From the NCBI RefSeq assembly GCF_013155335.1, contig NZ_JABJQZ010000002.1:310001-374000 (forward strand): a stretch of DNA of 64,000 bases, read 5' to 3'. This DNA is from Nocardioides sp. zg-1230. Lineage in GTDB: Bacteria; Actinomycetota; Actinomycetes; Propionibacteriales; Nocardioidaceae. This document shows positions 1-7,332 of this stretch, piece after piece; position 1 is the stretch's first letter; every line of letters begins with the position of its first letter. The notes under the pieces are model-generated. The model was not told the DNA's origin and ran no database searches. It saw nothing but the letters and a program-made list of their open reading frames with translations. The position numbers and the translations under genes are program-made.

Positions 1-1
1 C

Positions 2-1762
2 GACGAGGACGCCTACCTCACCGACACCGGCTTCGTCGCCCGCTTCTTCACCAACCCGGTCGCCGTGGTGCTGGCGCTCTTCGGCGTGCTGGCGGTGCTC
101 GGCGCGCGCGAGGCCTTCGGGACGATCACCGGCGGCGCGCTGTCACCGGTGCCCGACGCCGCGGCGGACTGGTGGCGGCTGCACGTGTCGAGCTGGCACC
201 CGCTCGGCACCGGCACCGACGTGCCGGCCCCGGCCTACGTGCTGCCGTTCGCGCTCGCCGCCTCCGTCCTGCTCGGGAACACCGGTGCCGTCGTCTCCGG
301 CCTCATGCTGCTCGCGGTCCCCGTAGCGGCGTGGGGCGCGTGGCGCCTGCTGAAGGTGGTGGGGCGGCTCGTCGACCCGCTGGGGCTGCCGCGGTGGCTG
401 GTGGTGTGGGGCGCGCTGACCTACGCCCTCGTCCCGGTCACCGCCGGAGCCTGGAGCGAGGGCCGCTTCGGGACGGTCGCGGTCGCCGCGCTGCTGCCCT
501 GGACCGCGCACGCCGCACTCGGCTTCGTCGACCCGGACCGCGACCGACGCTGGCGCGCCGCCTGGCGCACGGCCGTGCTCCTGGCCCTCGGCGCCGCGTT
601 CGTGCCCGGCTTCTGGCTCTTCGCCCTGCTCGCGACCGCGGTCGTGCTCGGATCGGCGGCCGTCATCGCCCCGCGCCTGCTGCGCGAGCGCGACAGCTGG
701 GGCCCGCCGGTGGTCGCCGTGGCCGCGACACCCGTGCTGCTCGCGCCCTGGCTGCTGCCGCTGCTCACCACCGGCTCCGGGGCCGGGCTGCTGCTGGAGG
801 CGGGACGCCTCACCGTCGACCAGGTGACCTTCGGCGGCCTCGTGACCGGCCGGCTGAACGACCTCGGTGCGCCGGGGTGGCTCGGGGCAGTGCTCGGCCT
901 GCTGGCCGTCGCGGCCCTCATCCCGCGGAGCACGCGGGTGCCGGTGCTCATCTGCTGGCTGGTCGCGCTGGCGGCCGCCGTCGTCTCCGGCGTGCTGTCG
1001 CACGTGACCCTCGACCTCCCGTCCGTGACCACCCGGCCGAGCCTCGGACTCTTCGTGGTGATCCTCCAGGGCACCTGGGTCGTGGCGGTCGTGCTCGGGG
1101 CCGACGCCTACCTGCGGCGCCTCGCCGACCACCACCCGTGGTGGCAGCGCGGTCTCGCCGTCGCGCTCGCCGTGGTGGCCGCGGCCGTGCCCCTCGGCGG
1201 CCTCGGCTGGTGGCTGACCGCCGAGCAGGACGACGTCCTGGCCCGCGACGCCGAGCAGTCCGTCCCGGTCTACATGCAGCAGAGCTCGCTGCTCGGCCAG
1301 GAGCACGGTGTGCTGGTGCTGTCGGGGTCCGTGGACGACGGCGTCACCTACCGCATCCGCCGCGACGACGGCACGACGGTGGGGGAGGACGAGATCCTCA
1401 CCCTGGCCGACGAGGACGCCGGGCTGACCAGCGACGTGCGCGACCTGGTGTCCGCGCCGACGCCCACCGTGGTGGCCGACCTGGGGGCACGCGGCGTGGA
1501 GTACGTCGTCCTCGCCTCGCCCGCCGACGGTCGGATCTCCTCGCTGCTCGATGCGACCGCCGGGCTCGAGCAGGCGAGCGCCGAGGACCGCACCACCCGC
1601 GCCTGGCGTGTCGACCGGCCCCTCGACCCGGCGTCCCTCGACGGTCCGAGCCCGTGGTGGCGCACGGCGCTGCTCGTCGTGCAGGGCCTCGCCGTCGTGC
1701 TCGCGCTCGTGCTCGCCGCCCCGACCGTCCGACAGCGCCGGGAGGGGGACCGCGATGCCTGA
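2..1762 (+). CDS. Membrane glycosyltransferase-type protein, C-terminal part (5' truncated by window)
   Basis: The frame is open to the left edge, so the start lies outside the window. The visible 586 residues are a run of hydrophobic helices (more than ten membrane segments) ending in a soluble segment and a last helix near the C-terminus. In actinobacteria the gene directly before DUF5719 is usually a family 2 glycosyltransferase with a long C-terminal membrane domain, and this matches that tail in length and character. The catalytic domain itself is not visible, so the enzyme assignment rests on context. The stop overlaps the next start by 8 bp, indicating translational coupling. Confidence 0.6.
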   Translation, partial: DEDAYLTDTGFVARFFTNPVAVVLALFGVLAVLGAREAFGTITGGALSPVPDAAADWWRLHVSSWHPLGTGTDVPAPAYVLPFALAASVLLGNTGAVVSGLMLLAVPVAAWGAWRLLKVVGRLVDPLGLPRWLVVWGALTYALVPVTAGAWSEGRFGTVAVAALLPWTAHAALGFVDPDRDRRWRAAWRTAVLLALGAAFVPGFWLFALLATAVVLGSAAVIAPRLLRERDSWGPPVVAVAATPVLLAPWLLPLLTTGSGAGLLLEAGRLTVDQVTFGGLVTGRLNDLGAPGWLGAVLGLLAVAALIPRSTRVPVLICWLVALAAAVVSGVLSHVTLDLPSVTTRPSLGLFVVILQGTWVVAVVLGADAYLRRLADHHPWWQRGLAVALAVVAAAVPLGGLGWWLTAEQDDVLARDAEQSVPVYMQQSSLLGQEHGVLVLSGSVDDGVTYRIRRDDGTTVGEDEILTLADEDAGLTSDVRDLVSAPTPTVVADLGARGVEYVVLASPADGRISSLLDATAGLEQASAEDRTTRAWRVDRPLDPASLDGPSPWWRTALLVVQGLAVVLALVLAAPTVRQRREGDRDA

Positions 1763-3140
1763 GCCCACAGAAGGGGGTCGCCGTCGCGCGGCCGAGACCA
1801 CCCGCACCCGCCCGTCGCCGGTGACGATCCTCGCCGTGCTCATCCCGCTGCTCACCGTCGCGGCCCTCGCGCTGGTGCGACCGGCCGAGCAGGCGCCGTC
1901 GTCCTTCGCCCCCACCGAGGCACCCCTCGACCGCGTCACCGCCGTCTGCCCTGCGCGCCTGCCCGGCGCCGACGAGGTCCGCATGGGGACCACGGCGCTG
2001 GCCTCGGGCGAGCTGGCGCTACGCGTGGGACGCCGGGAGGACACGCAGGAGCTGTCCGGGGGCGTCGCGTCCCGCACCGAGCGGCAGTACGTCGTGGTCA
2101 ACGGCAGCGGCGAGCTGGCCCCGGGGCTCGTCGCATCGCGGTCCGGCGGCGGCTCGGCGACCGGGTGCGACCAGCCGACGCCCGAGCGGTGGTTCACCGG
2201 CGTCGGTGCGTCGGCCGAGCACACCTCCACGCTCACCCTCATCAACCCCGACCGCGGTCCCGCGGTCGCCGACGTCACCGTCTGGGACGGCAGCGGGCTC
2301 GTCGACGTGCCCGCGCTCCGCGGCGTCCGCGTGCCGGGCGGCCGGTCCACCTCCTTCGACCTCTCGGACGTCGTGCCCAACCGCGACGCGCTGGCCGTGC
2401 GGGTCGCCGTCTCGCGCGGCCGGCTCGCGTCCAGCGTGGTCGACGTGGTCGACCCGGTCGGGCGCGACCGCCCGGTCCGCGAGTGGCTCCCCGCGCAGTC
2501 CGCGCCCGCCGCGACGTCGTACGTCGCCGGGATCGGCACGAGCGCCGCCGACCGTGTGCTCACGCTGGCCAACCCCGGTGACAGCGAGGTGCGGGTCGCG
2601 CTCGAGCTGGTCAGCGAGGAGAGCGAGTTCGCCCCGTCGGGGGTCGAGGAGGTGAGCCTCGACCCGGCGACCGTCACCGAGGTCGACCTCAGCGGCGTGC
2701 TGCGCGGGCGCAACCTGCAGGGCGTGCAGGCGCTCCGGCTCGAGGCGACCGGGCCGGTCACCGCCACGCTCCGCACCCGGACCGCGACCGACCTCGCGCT
2801 GACGTCGGCGGGGTCGTCGGTCGAGGGCGACGCAGCCGTCGCCCTGCCCGCCGGGGCCAAGCGCGTCGTCGTCACCGGCGCGACCGCGCCGGGCGTGGTG
2901 GTGCTCCGGGCCTGGGACTCCAATGGCGACGCGGTGGTCCGCGAGCGCCGTGTCGAGGTCGACCCCTCCACGGCGGCGCGCATCCGGGTGCCCGACGAGG
3001 CGGTGCTCGCCCAGCTGGGCGTGGAGCGCACCAGCGCGGTCCTGTCCGTCGAGGTCAGCGACAGCGGACTCTCGGTCCTCCCGCTCGCGCAGCTCGGGAC
3101 GACCAGCGAGGTCGCGGACGTGCGTCCCGCCCAGCGGTAG
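1755..3140 (+). CDS. DUF5719-type membrane-anchored protein
   Basis: 461 residues. An N-terminal cytoplasmic basic stretch is followed by one membrane helix (about residues 24-42) and a long extracytoplasmic region with repeated beta-rich units (segments resembling TLTLINPD and LTLANPGD suggest repeated Ig-like folds). ATG at 1755 is chosen because it overlaps the upstream stop and gives a short tail before the helix. The position between the glycosyltransferase-type gene and the divergent metallopeptidase-like gene is the usual DUF5719 neighbourhood. Function unknown; probably envelope-associated. Confidence 0.7.
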   Translation: MPEPTEGGRRRAAETTRTRPSPVTILAVLIPLLTVAALALVRPAEQAPSSFAPTEAPLDRVTAVCPARLPGADEVRMGTTALASGELALRVGRREDTQELSGGVASRTERQYVVVNGSGELAPGLVASRSGGGSATGCDQPTPERWFTGVGASAEHTSTLTLINPDRGPAVADVTVWDGSGLVDVPALRGVRVPGGRSTSFDLSDVVPNRDALAVRVAVSRGRLASSVVDVVDPVGRDRPVREWLPAQSAPAATSYVAGIGTSAADRVLTLANPGDSEVRVALELVSEESEFAPSGVEEVSLDPATVTEVDLSGVLRGRNLQGVQALRLEATGPVTATLRTRTATDLALTSAGSSVEGDAAVALPAGAKRVVVTGATAPGVVVLRAWDSNGDAVVRERRVEVDPSTAARIRVPDEAVLAQLGVERTSAVLSVEVSDSGLSVLPLAQLGTTSEVADVRPAQR

Positions 3141-3148
3141 GCCGGACG

Positions 3149-3586
3149 CTAGTCGGCGTACCTCTCGTCGACCTGGCCCGGCGTGAGGTTGAGCAGCTCG
3201 GCCAGCTGCTCCACCACGACGGTGTGCACCATGGCCTCGAGCTCGTCGCGCGAGGTCGACCGGTGCTCGATCGGGCGGCGGAAGATGACCAGCCGGGTCG
3301 GCTCCTGCCCCTTGCCGCGCACCAGCGACGACAGCGGAACGGTCTCGTCGGGCCAGTCGTCGGGGAGCATCGGCGCGTCCTCGACGGCGTACTCCACCAG
3401 CCCGAGGTGGCTCTGCCACCGCTCGTCCAGCGGGGTCACCACGTCGAGCACCAGCTGGTCGAAGCGCTGCCGCGCGGTCCGCAGTGCCGGCGTGCCCGGT
3501 CGCTCGGGCAGCACGCCCGGTCCGCGCATGCCGCGGCCCCGCCTGTCCCGCGTCCGGCGCCTCGCCTCGCCCGCCTCGATGTCCAC
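3149..3586 (-). CDS. Metallopeptidase-family fold protein lacking the zinc motif
   Basis: 145 residues, GTG start at 3586. The size, basic N-terminus and the region ending in a helix before a short tail fit the minimal zincin family (DUF1025 / metallopeptidase family) found next to DUF3499 in actinobacteria. The helix that carries HExxH in active members reads VVVEQLAEL (about residues 123-131), so both histidines and the catalytic glutamate are replaced (E126, Q127, E130). It is therefore probably not a peptidase. A TAGGCT box lies 6 nt before the GTG on this strand, so the message is likely leaderless. Confidence 0.75.
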   Translation of the reverse strand: MDIEAGEARRRTRDRRGRGMRGPGVLPERPGTPALRTARQRFDQLVLDVVTPLDERWQSHLGLVEYAVEDAPMLPDDWPDETVPLSSLVRGKGQEPTRLVIFRRPIEHRSTSRDELEAMVHTVVVEQLAELLNLTPGQVDERYAD

Positions 3587-3592
3587 GCCGCG

Positions 3593-3628
3593 AGCCTAAG
3601 CGCCCCGCGTGTGTCCGGCGGGTAGCGT
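3593..3628. promoter_or_regulatory. Divergent leaderless promoters of the metallopeptidase-like and DUF3499 genes
   Basis: The minus-strand TAGGCT box (3593-3598) ends 6 nt before GTG 3586. The plus-strand TAGCGT box (3623-3628) ends 7 nt before GTG 3636. Both fit transcription starting at or within a base or two of the start codon. No Shine-Dalgarno sequence precedes either start. Confidence 0.55.
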
Positions 3629-3635
3629 CGGCGCC

Positions 3636-3998
3636 GTGAGCCTTGCCCGTCGTTGTTCGCGGACGGCGTGTGGCCGTCCTGCGGTCAACACGCTGACCTA
3701 CGTCTACGCCGACCAGACCGCCGTCCTGGGGCCGTTGGCGACGTACGCCGAGCCGCACGCCTACGACCTCTGCGAGGTGCACAGCGAGCGGCTGTCGGCC
3801 CCGCGCGGGTGGGAGGTGCTCCGCCTGGCGCCCGACCCCAAGGCCCAGGGGCCGAGCAGCGACGACCTGCTGGCGCTGGCCGACGCGGTCCGCGAGGCGG
3901 CCCGCCCCGCCCCGGCGCCGGTGCCGCTGCACTCCACCGACGACCCGACCCGCGGCTCCAAGCGCGGTCACCTGCGGGTCCTCGCGCCCACTGACTGA
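3636..3998 (+). CDS. DUF3499 family protein
   Basis: 120 residues from GTG 3636. The N-terminus carries the family signature RRCSRTACGRPA followed by TLTYVYADQTAVLGPLATYAEPH and a CEVHSERL segment. The cysteines and histidine (two Cys near residues 7-12, later C and H) look like a small metal-binding knuckle. The C-terminal third is proline-rich and basic. Function unknown. Its place between the metallopeptidase-like gene and Trm112 is conserved in actinobacteria. The longer GTG at 3609 is rejected because it skips the promoter box at 3623-3628. Confidence 0.85.
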   Translation: MSLARRCSRTACGRPAVNTLTYVYADQTAVLGPLATYAEPHAYDLCEVHSERLSAPRGWEVLRLAPDPKAQGPSSDDLLALADAVREAARPAPAPVPLHSTDDPTRGSKRGHLRVLAPTD

Positions 3999-3999
3999 C

Positions 4000-4021
4000 G
4001 GTGCCCGGCACCCCCTAGGAT
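4000..4021 (+). promoter_or_regulatory. Hairpin GGTGCC-c-GGCACC and leaderless promoter of the Trm112-like gene
   Basis: A perfect 13-nt palindrome (4000-4012) begins 2 nt after the DUF3499 stop, and the TAGGAT box (4016-4021) follows, 7 nt before GTG 4029. The hairpin could end upstream transcripts or act as an operator. Confidence 0.4.
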
Positions 4022-4028
4022 CATCGGC

Positions 4029-4205
4029 GTGAACATCGACCAGCAGCTGCTGAGCATCATCGTCTGCCCGGCCTGCCACGGCGAGCTCGCACCCACGACC
4101 TCCGGTGGTGGCGACGAGCTCGTGTGCCAGGGGTGCGGCAACGCCTACCCGGTCCGCGACGACATCCCGGTGCTGCTGGTCGACGAGGCCCGCAAGCCCG
4201 CCTGA
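4029..4205 (+). CDS. Trm112-family zinc-ribbon mini-protein
   Basis: 58 residues from GTG 4029. It has two cysteine pairs, CPAC near residues 12-15 and CQGC near 36-39, followed by the typical ending NAYPVRDDIPVLLVDEARK. This is the YcaR/Trm112 zinc-ribbon fold. Family members activate methyltransferases or accompany sugar metabolism genes; the partner here is not evident. The next gene, a SIS-domain isomerase, starts 36 nt downstream, matching the usual actinobacterial order. Confidence 0.85.
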   Translation: MNIDQQLLSIIVCPACHGELAPTTSGGGDELVCQGCGNAYPVRDDIPVLLVDEARKPA

Positions 4206-4240
4206 CGACGCTTCCGCCCGACGACCCCGAGGAGCTGGCC

Positions 4241-5272
4241 GTGGCGACCTGGTTCGACGAGGCCCGGCTGGACGACGCCGGGGTGCTGGAGACGGTCGAC
4301 CTCCGGCTGCGCACGCTCGCTGAGAGCGGTGCGCGCGTGCGTCGGGAGGCCCACGAGTCCGCTGAGGCGACCGCCGAGGCCATCGCGCGGGGTCGTGACG
4401 AGGCCCGGCCACGGGCGGTGATCGCGGCCGGCCCCGACTCCCGTCTGCTCCGCGCCGTGCTCGAGCCGTGGTGCCCGGTGCCGTTCGTGGCGTGGCCCAA
4501 CCCCGGCCTGCCCGGGTGGGCGGGAGCCCTCGATCTCGTCGTCATGCTCGCGCCCGAGGGCAACGACCACGGGTCGGCGTCGGCCGTCGCCGAAGCCGTA
4601 CGCCGCGGCGCCCAGGTGGTGGTCGCGTGCCCCGAGCGCTCGCTCGTGGGGGAGCACGCCGCCGGTCGGCACGTGACGTTGCTGCCGACCGTGACGGGCG
4701 ACCAGCTCGCGACGGCGGTCGTCGTGCTCGACTACCTCGCGCACGTCCACCTCGGCCCCCAGGCCGACGCCGAGTCGGTCGCGGCCTCGCTCGACCGGGT
4801 CGCCGAGGACTGCTCGCCGCACCGCGACCTCGCCGTCAACCCCGCCAAGATGCTGGCCATCGCGATGGCCGATACCAACCCGCTCGTCTGGGGCGGCTCC
4901 GTCCTGGCGGCCCGGGCGGCCCGCCGGCTCGCCGAGTCGCTGCGTCGTACGACCGGCCGGTCCGCGCTCGCCGGCGACGCGGAGCACCTGCTCCCGGTCA
5001 TCGAGGCCACCCGGCCCCACGACGTCTTCGCCGACCCGTTCGCCGACGAGCCCGGCGACCTCCGACCGCTGCTGCTCATCCTCGACGACCGGTCCGACGA
5101 CCCGGTCGTGCGCGAGCAGACGGGCACGTTGAAGGCCGCCGCCGCGCGCCACGGCGTACGGGTCGAGGTGCTCGAGACCGACGCCGACGCCGAGGTCGCG
5201 CGCTACGCCTCGCTGCTGCTCACCGGCACCTACGCCGCGGAGTACCTCCGCGTCGGGCTCGTCGAGGACTAG
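4241..5272 (+). CDS. SIS-domain phosphosugar isomerase (phosphoglucose/phosphomannose isomerase-like)
   Basis: 343 residues from GTG 4241, with GGAG about 7 nt upstream. The first half resembles a SIS sugar-phosphate binding domain (RAVIAAGPDSRLLRAV, then DLVVMLAPEGND and AQVVVACPE). The second half resembles the C-terminal half of bifunctional phosphoglucose/phosphomannose isomerases (NPAKMLAIAMADTNPLVWGGS). The family interconverts phosphosugars or recognises them. Actinobacterial neighbours normally include manB and manA, which are absent here, so the substrate is unknown. It is probably co-transcribed with the Trm112 gene. Confidence 0.75.
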   Translation: MATWFDEARLDDAGVLETVDLRLRTLAESGARVRREAHESAEATAEAIARGRDEARPRAVIAAGPDSRLLRAVLEPWCPVPFVAWPNPGLPGWAGALDLVVMLAPEGNDHGSASAVAEAVRRGAQVVVACPERSLVGEHAAGRHVTLLPTVTGDQLATAVVVLDYLAHVHLGPQADAESVAASLDRVAEDCSPHRDLAVNPAKMLAIAMADTNPLVWGGSVLAARAARRLAESLRRTTGRSALAGDAEHLLPVIEATRPHDVFADPFADEPGDLRPLLLILDDRSDDPVVREQTGTLKAAAARHGVRVEVLETDADAEVARYASLLLTGTYAAEYLRVGLVED

Positions 5273-5281
5273 CCTCGGCGC

Positions 5282-5632
5282 TCAGCGCACCTGCGGGCCC
5301 GAGTGCACGTGGACGTGGAGGTGCTTGGAGTCCTGGTAGGTGCCGAGGTTGGTCAGCACTGCGGCCGCGCCGTGCTTCTCCTCGACCTCACGCGCGAGCC
5401 GCTGGACGACCCCGAGGAGCGCTCGGACGTCGGCCTCGTCGCCCGGCCCGATCGTGGTGAACGAGGCGATGTGCCGCTTGGGCACCGCCACGAGGTGGAC
5501 CTGCCAGAACGGCCGTGTGTGGTGGTAGGCGAGAACCAGGTCGTCCTCGTTCACGACCTCCAGCGGGACGGCACGGGGGATCGCCACGTCGCAGTAGAAG
5601 TCGTCGCCCGTGTAGGCGCTCGTGTCGTTCAT
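5282..5632 (-). CDS. HIT-family nucleotide hydrolase/transferase
   Basis: 116 residues starting at ATG 5632, with GAGG upstream. The histidine triad HLHVHVHSG lies near the C-terminus (about residues 105-113), preceded by LVLAYHHTRPFWQVHLVAVPKRH, a typical HIT beta-sheet with the first conserved histidines. HIT enzymes hydrolyse or transfer nucleotidyl groups (for example AMP-linked substrates); the exact substrate cannot be read. The frame stays open upstream, but the family N-terminus (DFYCDVAIPR) fits this start. It runs convergent to the SIS gene with a 9-nt gap. Confidence 0.88.
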   Translation of the reverse strand: MNDTSAYTGDDFYCDVAIPRAVPLEVVNEDDLVLAYHHTRPFWQVHLVAVPKRHIASFTTIGPGDEADVRALLGVVQRLAREVEEKHGAAAVLTNLGTYQDSKHLHVHVHSGPQVR

Positions 5633-5679
5633 CGAGACATCCTCGCAGCGGATCAACACAGACAGTTCGTGGAGATTTT

Positions 5680-5696
5680 GAGTCATCAGGTGACTC
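5680..5696 (-). promoter_or_regulatory. Inverted repeat GAGTCA-N5-TGACTC upstream of the HIT gene
   Basis: Perfect 6-bp arms with a 5-nt centre lie in the 77-nt gap before the HIT start, in an unusually AT-rich patch. On the minus strand the repeat is followed at once by CAAAAT, a plausible -10 element, so it may be an operator. Confidence 0.3.
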
Positions 5697-5709
5697 GGAT
5701 CTTCCACGA

Positions 5710-6402
5710 TCAGCGCGTCGCGCGCTTCCCGGCGGCGATCAGGTCGAGCACGTCGTCGGTCGGGCGCACGTCGCCGTAGGAGCGGTGGACGACGTGGAGG
5801 GTGGCGTTGTGGTCCTGGTCGCGCATGGCGGCGCACGCGTCGGCGACCAGGATGACGCGCAGCCCGGCGGTGCTCGCGTCGCGCACTGTGTGCTCGACGC
5901 ACACGTTGGTGACCGTGCCCGTGACGACCAGCGTGTCGACGTCGCGGGCCGCGAGGAGGTCGGGGAGGTCGGAGGAGCCGGGGGACCAGGCGCTGCGTGC
6001 GGTCTTCTCGACGACGAGGTCGTCCGGGGCGACCGCGAGCGAGGGGTCCGGCCGCGACCTGGGTGGACCGTCGCCGCCCGAGCGGGCGTAGCGCTCGGCC
6101 ACCTCGTCACCGAAGAACTCCCGGTCCTTGGCGCTCGGCGGTGCGTAGCCCGGCACCACCCACGCCACGACGCCGCCCGCCGAGCGGAGCGCAGCGGCCA
6201 GGAGGTTGACCCGCGGCACCACACCGCGGACGTACGCCGACTCGCGGACGAAGAACGGCACGATGTCGACCACGACCAGTGCCGTGCGTCGCGGGTCGAG
6301 GTGCTCGAAGGCGTGGCGGCGGCCCCGGCGGTCCTCGTGCCTCTCGAGCTCCCGCTCCTCGACGAACCAGTCGTGGTCGGCGGTGTCGACGGGCGAGGTC
6401 AT
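5710..6402 (-). CDS. Isochorismatase-like cysteine hydrolase
   Basis: 230 residues. The catalytic triad of the isochorismatase/nicotinamidase family is visible: Asp46 in VVVDIVPFF, Lys133 in VVEKTARSAW and Cys168 in VTNVCVEHTVRDA, followed by the usual VADACAAMRDQDHNATLH. The residues around the nucleophile do not identify a substrate; amide or vinyl-ether hydrolysis is likely. The ATG at 6402 is preceded by TAGCCT with a 6-nt spacer, so the transcript is probably leaderless and its promoter overlaps that of the divergent GNAT remnant. Confidence 0.85.
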   Translation of the reverse strand: MTSPVDTADHDWFVEERELERHEDRRGRRHAFEHLDPRRTALVVVDIVPFFVRESAYVRGVVPRVNLLAAALRSAGGVVAWVVPGYAPPSAKDREFFGDEVAERYARSGGDGPPRSRPDPSLAVAPDDLVVEKTARSAWSPGSSDLPDLLAARDVDTLVVTGTVTNVCVEHTVRDASTAGLRVILVADACAAMRDQDHNATLHVVHRSYGDVRPTDDVLDLIAAGKRATR

Positions 6403-6408
6403 CTGCCG

Positions 6409-6418
6409 AGGCTAGTGT
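6409..6418. promoter_or_regulatory. Overlapping divergent -10 boxes
   Basis: The minus-strand TAGCCT (6409-6414) serves the isochorismatase-like gene. The plus-strand TAGTGT (6413-6418) sits 6 nt before ATG 6425 of the GNAT remnant. They share two bases, so RNA polymerase can occupy only one at a time. Confidence 0.45.
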
Positions 6419-6424
6419 CCGGGC

Positions 6425-6579
6425 ATGTCACGTCCCGTCATCCGCGAGATGCGCGTCGCGGCATCGACTGCTTCGTCATCCTTCGTGGTGACACCGTCGC
6501 CGGCTTCGCGGCGACCAGCGGGTCCGAGCTGAAGCACGCCGGCGTGGCCGTCGAGGAATGGGGGAGCGGCCGTTCCTGA
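6425..6579 (+). pseudogene. Decayed GNAT acetyltransferase remnant
   Basis: ATG 6425 with an intact leaderless promoter opens MSRPVIREMRVA, a typical GNAT N-terminus, but this frame then loses family character and stops soon after. In the next frame from 6460 the segment CFVILRGDTVAGFAATSG continues into ELKHAGVAVEEWGSGRS and stops at 6579. This matches the GNAT core strand beta4 and motif A (V-x-x-x-WGxG). An internal deletion with a frameshift plus loss of the C-terminal half would explain it. It is followed directly by an intact GNAT gene. Confidence 0.5.
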
Positions 6580-6614
6580 AGCAGATCGACCGGAAACCGA
6601 CCTAGCGTGGACCC

Positions 6615-7223
6615 GTGACGACGTACACGACCCGGCTCCTCGCCCCCGACACGTGGGACGACTTCGCGGCGCTGGTCGAGGCGAACAACGGCGTGTGGGG
6701 CGGGTGCTGGTGCATGGGCTTCCATCCAGAGGGCTTGGGCGGCACGTCAGAGGAGCACCGGGCGGCGAAGGAGAAGCACACGCGCGAGGGCACGGTGCAC
6801 CAGGTCCTCGTCTACGACGGTGACCAGGCGGTGGGGTGGTGCCAGTTCGGCAGCCCGGCGGAACTCCCGCACATCAAGAACCCGAAGGCCTACGAGAAGG
6901 ACCTCGAGGAGCTGCCGCGTTGGCGGATCGGGTGCATCTTCACCGGCAGCAAGCACCGCGAGCGGGGCGTGGCCCGCGCAGCGGTCACCGCTGTCCTCGA
7001 GGAGATCAGGCAGCGCGGCGGGGGAGTCGTGGAGGCATATCCCGAGCAGGTCGTCGACCGGAAGCCGCAGCGCGGGGCCTACCTCCACACCGGGCCGGAG
7101 TCGCTCTACGAGGATCTCGGCTTCGCCCGCGACCGCCAGATCGCGAAGTGGCGCTGGGTGGTGCGGCTGGAGGTGGGGGCCTTCGGTCCGCCAGGGCAGT
7201 CAGACCCGCGCCGGCTGCGGTGA
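6615..7223 (+). CDS. GNAT-family N-acetyltransferase
   Basis: 202 residues from GTG 6615, which follows a TAGCGT box (6603-6608) by 6 nt and so is probably leaderless. The core has the QVLVYDGDQAVGWCQFG strand, CIFTGSKHRERGVARAAVTAVLEEI (motif A region, acetyl-CoA pyrophosphate loop and helix) and the late LYEDLGFARDRQ motif. An early WGGCWCMGFHP segment is typical of a subfamily with a Trp/Cys-rich N-terminus. The substrate is unknown. Confidence 0.8.
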   Translation: MTTYTTRLLAPDTWDDFAALVEANNGVWGGCWCMGFHPEGLGGTSEEHRAAKEKHTREGTVHQVLVYDGDQAVGWCQFGSPAELPHIKNPKAYEKDLEELPRWRIGCIFTGSKHRERGVARAAVTAVLEEIRQRGGGVVEAYPEQVVDRKPQRGAYLHTGPESLYEDLGFARDRQIAKWRWVVRLEVGAFGPPGQSDPRRLR

Positions 7224-7235
7224 GCCCCGTCGTGG

Positions 7236-7287
7236 CGACGTACACCTCGACGGCGGCGCCGTACGTCGCGCACGGCGCCGATAGGCT
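7236..7287 (+). promoter_or_regulatory. Nested inverted repeats and -10 box upstream of the DUF808 gene
   Basis: Two overlapping perfect 8-bp inverted repeats are present: CGACGTAC (7236-7243) with GTACGTCG (7261-7268), and GGCGCCGT (7255-7262) with ACGGCGCC (7272-7279). A TAGGCT box follows at 7282-7287. The repeats end 2 nt before the box, an operator-like position, though they could also terminate the GNAT transcript. Confidence 0.4.
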
Positions 7288-7332
7288 GGCCCGGCCACAC
7301 CTCACGTGTCCCACGACCCCGAAGGATCGCCC

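Noticed and set aside
143..3031. 962-codon open frame on the minus strand
   Set aside because: It lies antisense to two well-supported genes and is a GC-rich shadow frame with Arg/Gly/Pro-rich composition. The same applies to other very long antisense frames, for example 11330-14377 and 22895-25804.
3609..3635. Upstream GTG start for DUF3499
   Set aside because: The extension would run through the -10 box at 3623-3628, and family members begin at the RRCSRTACGRPA segment.
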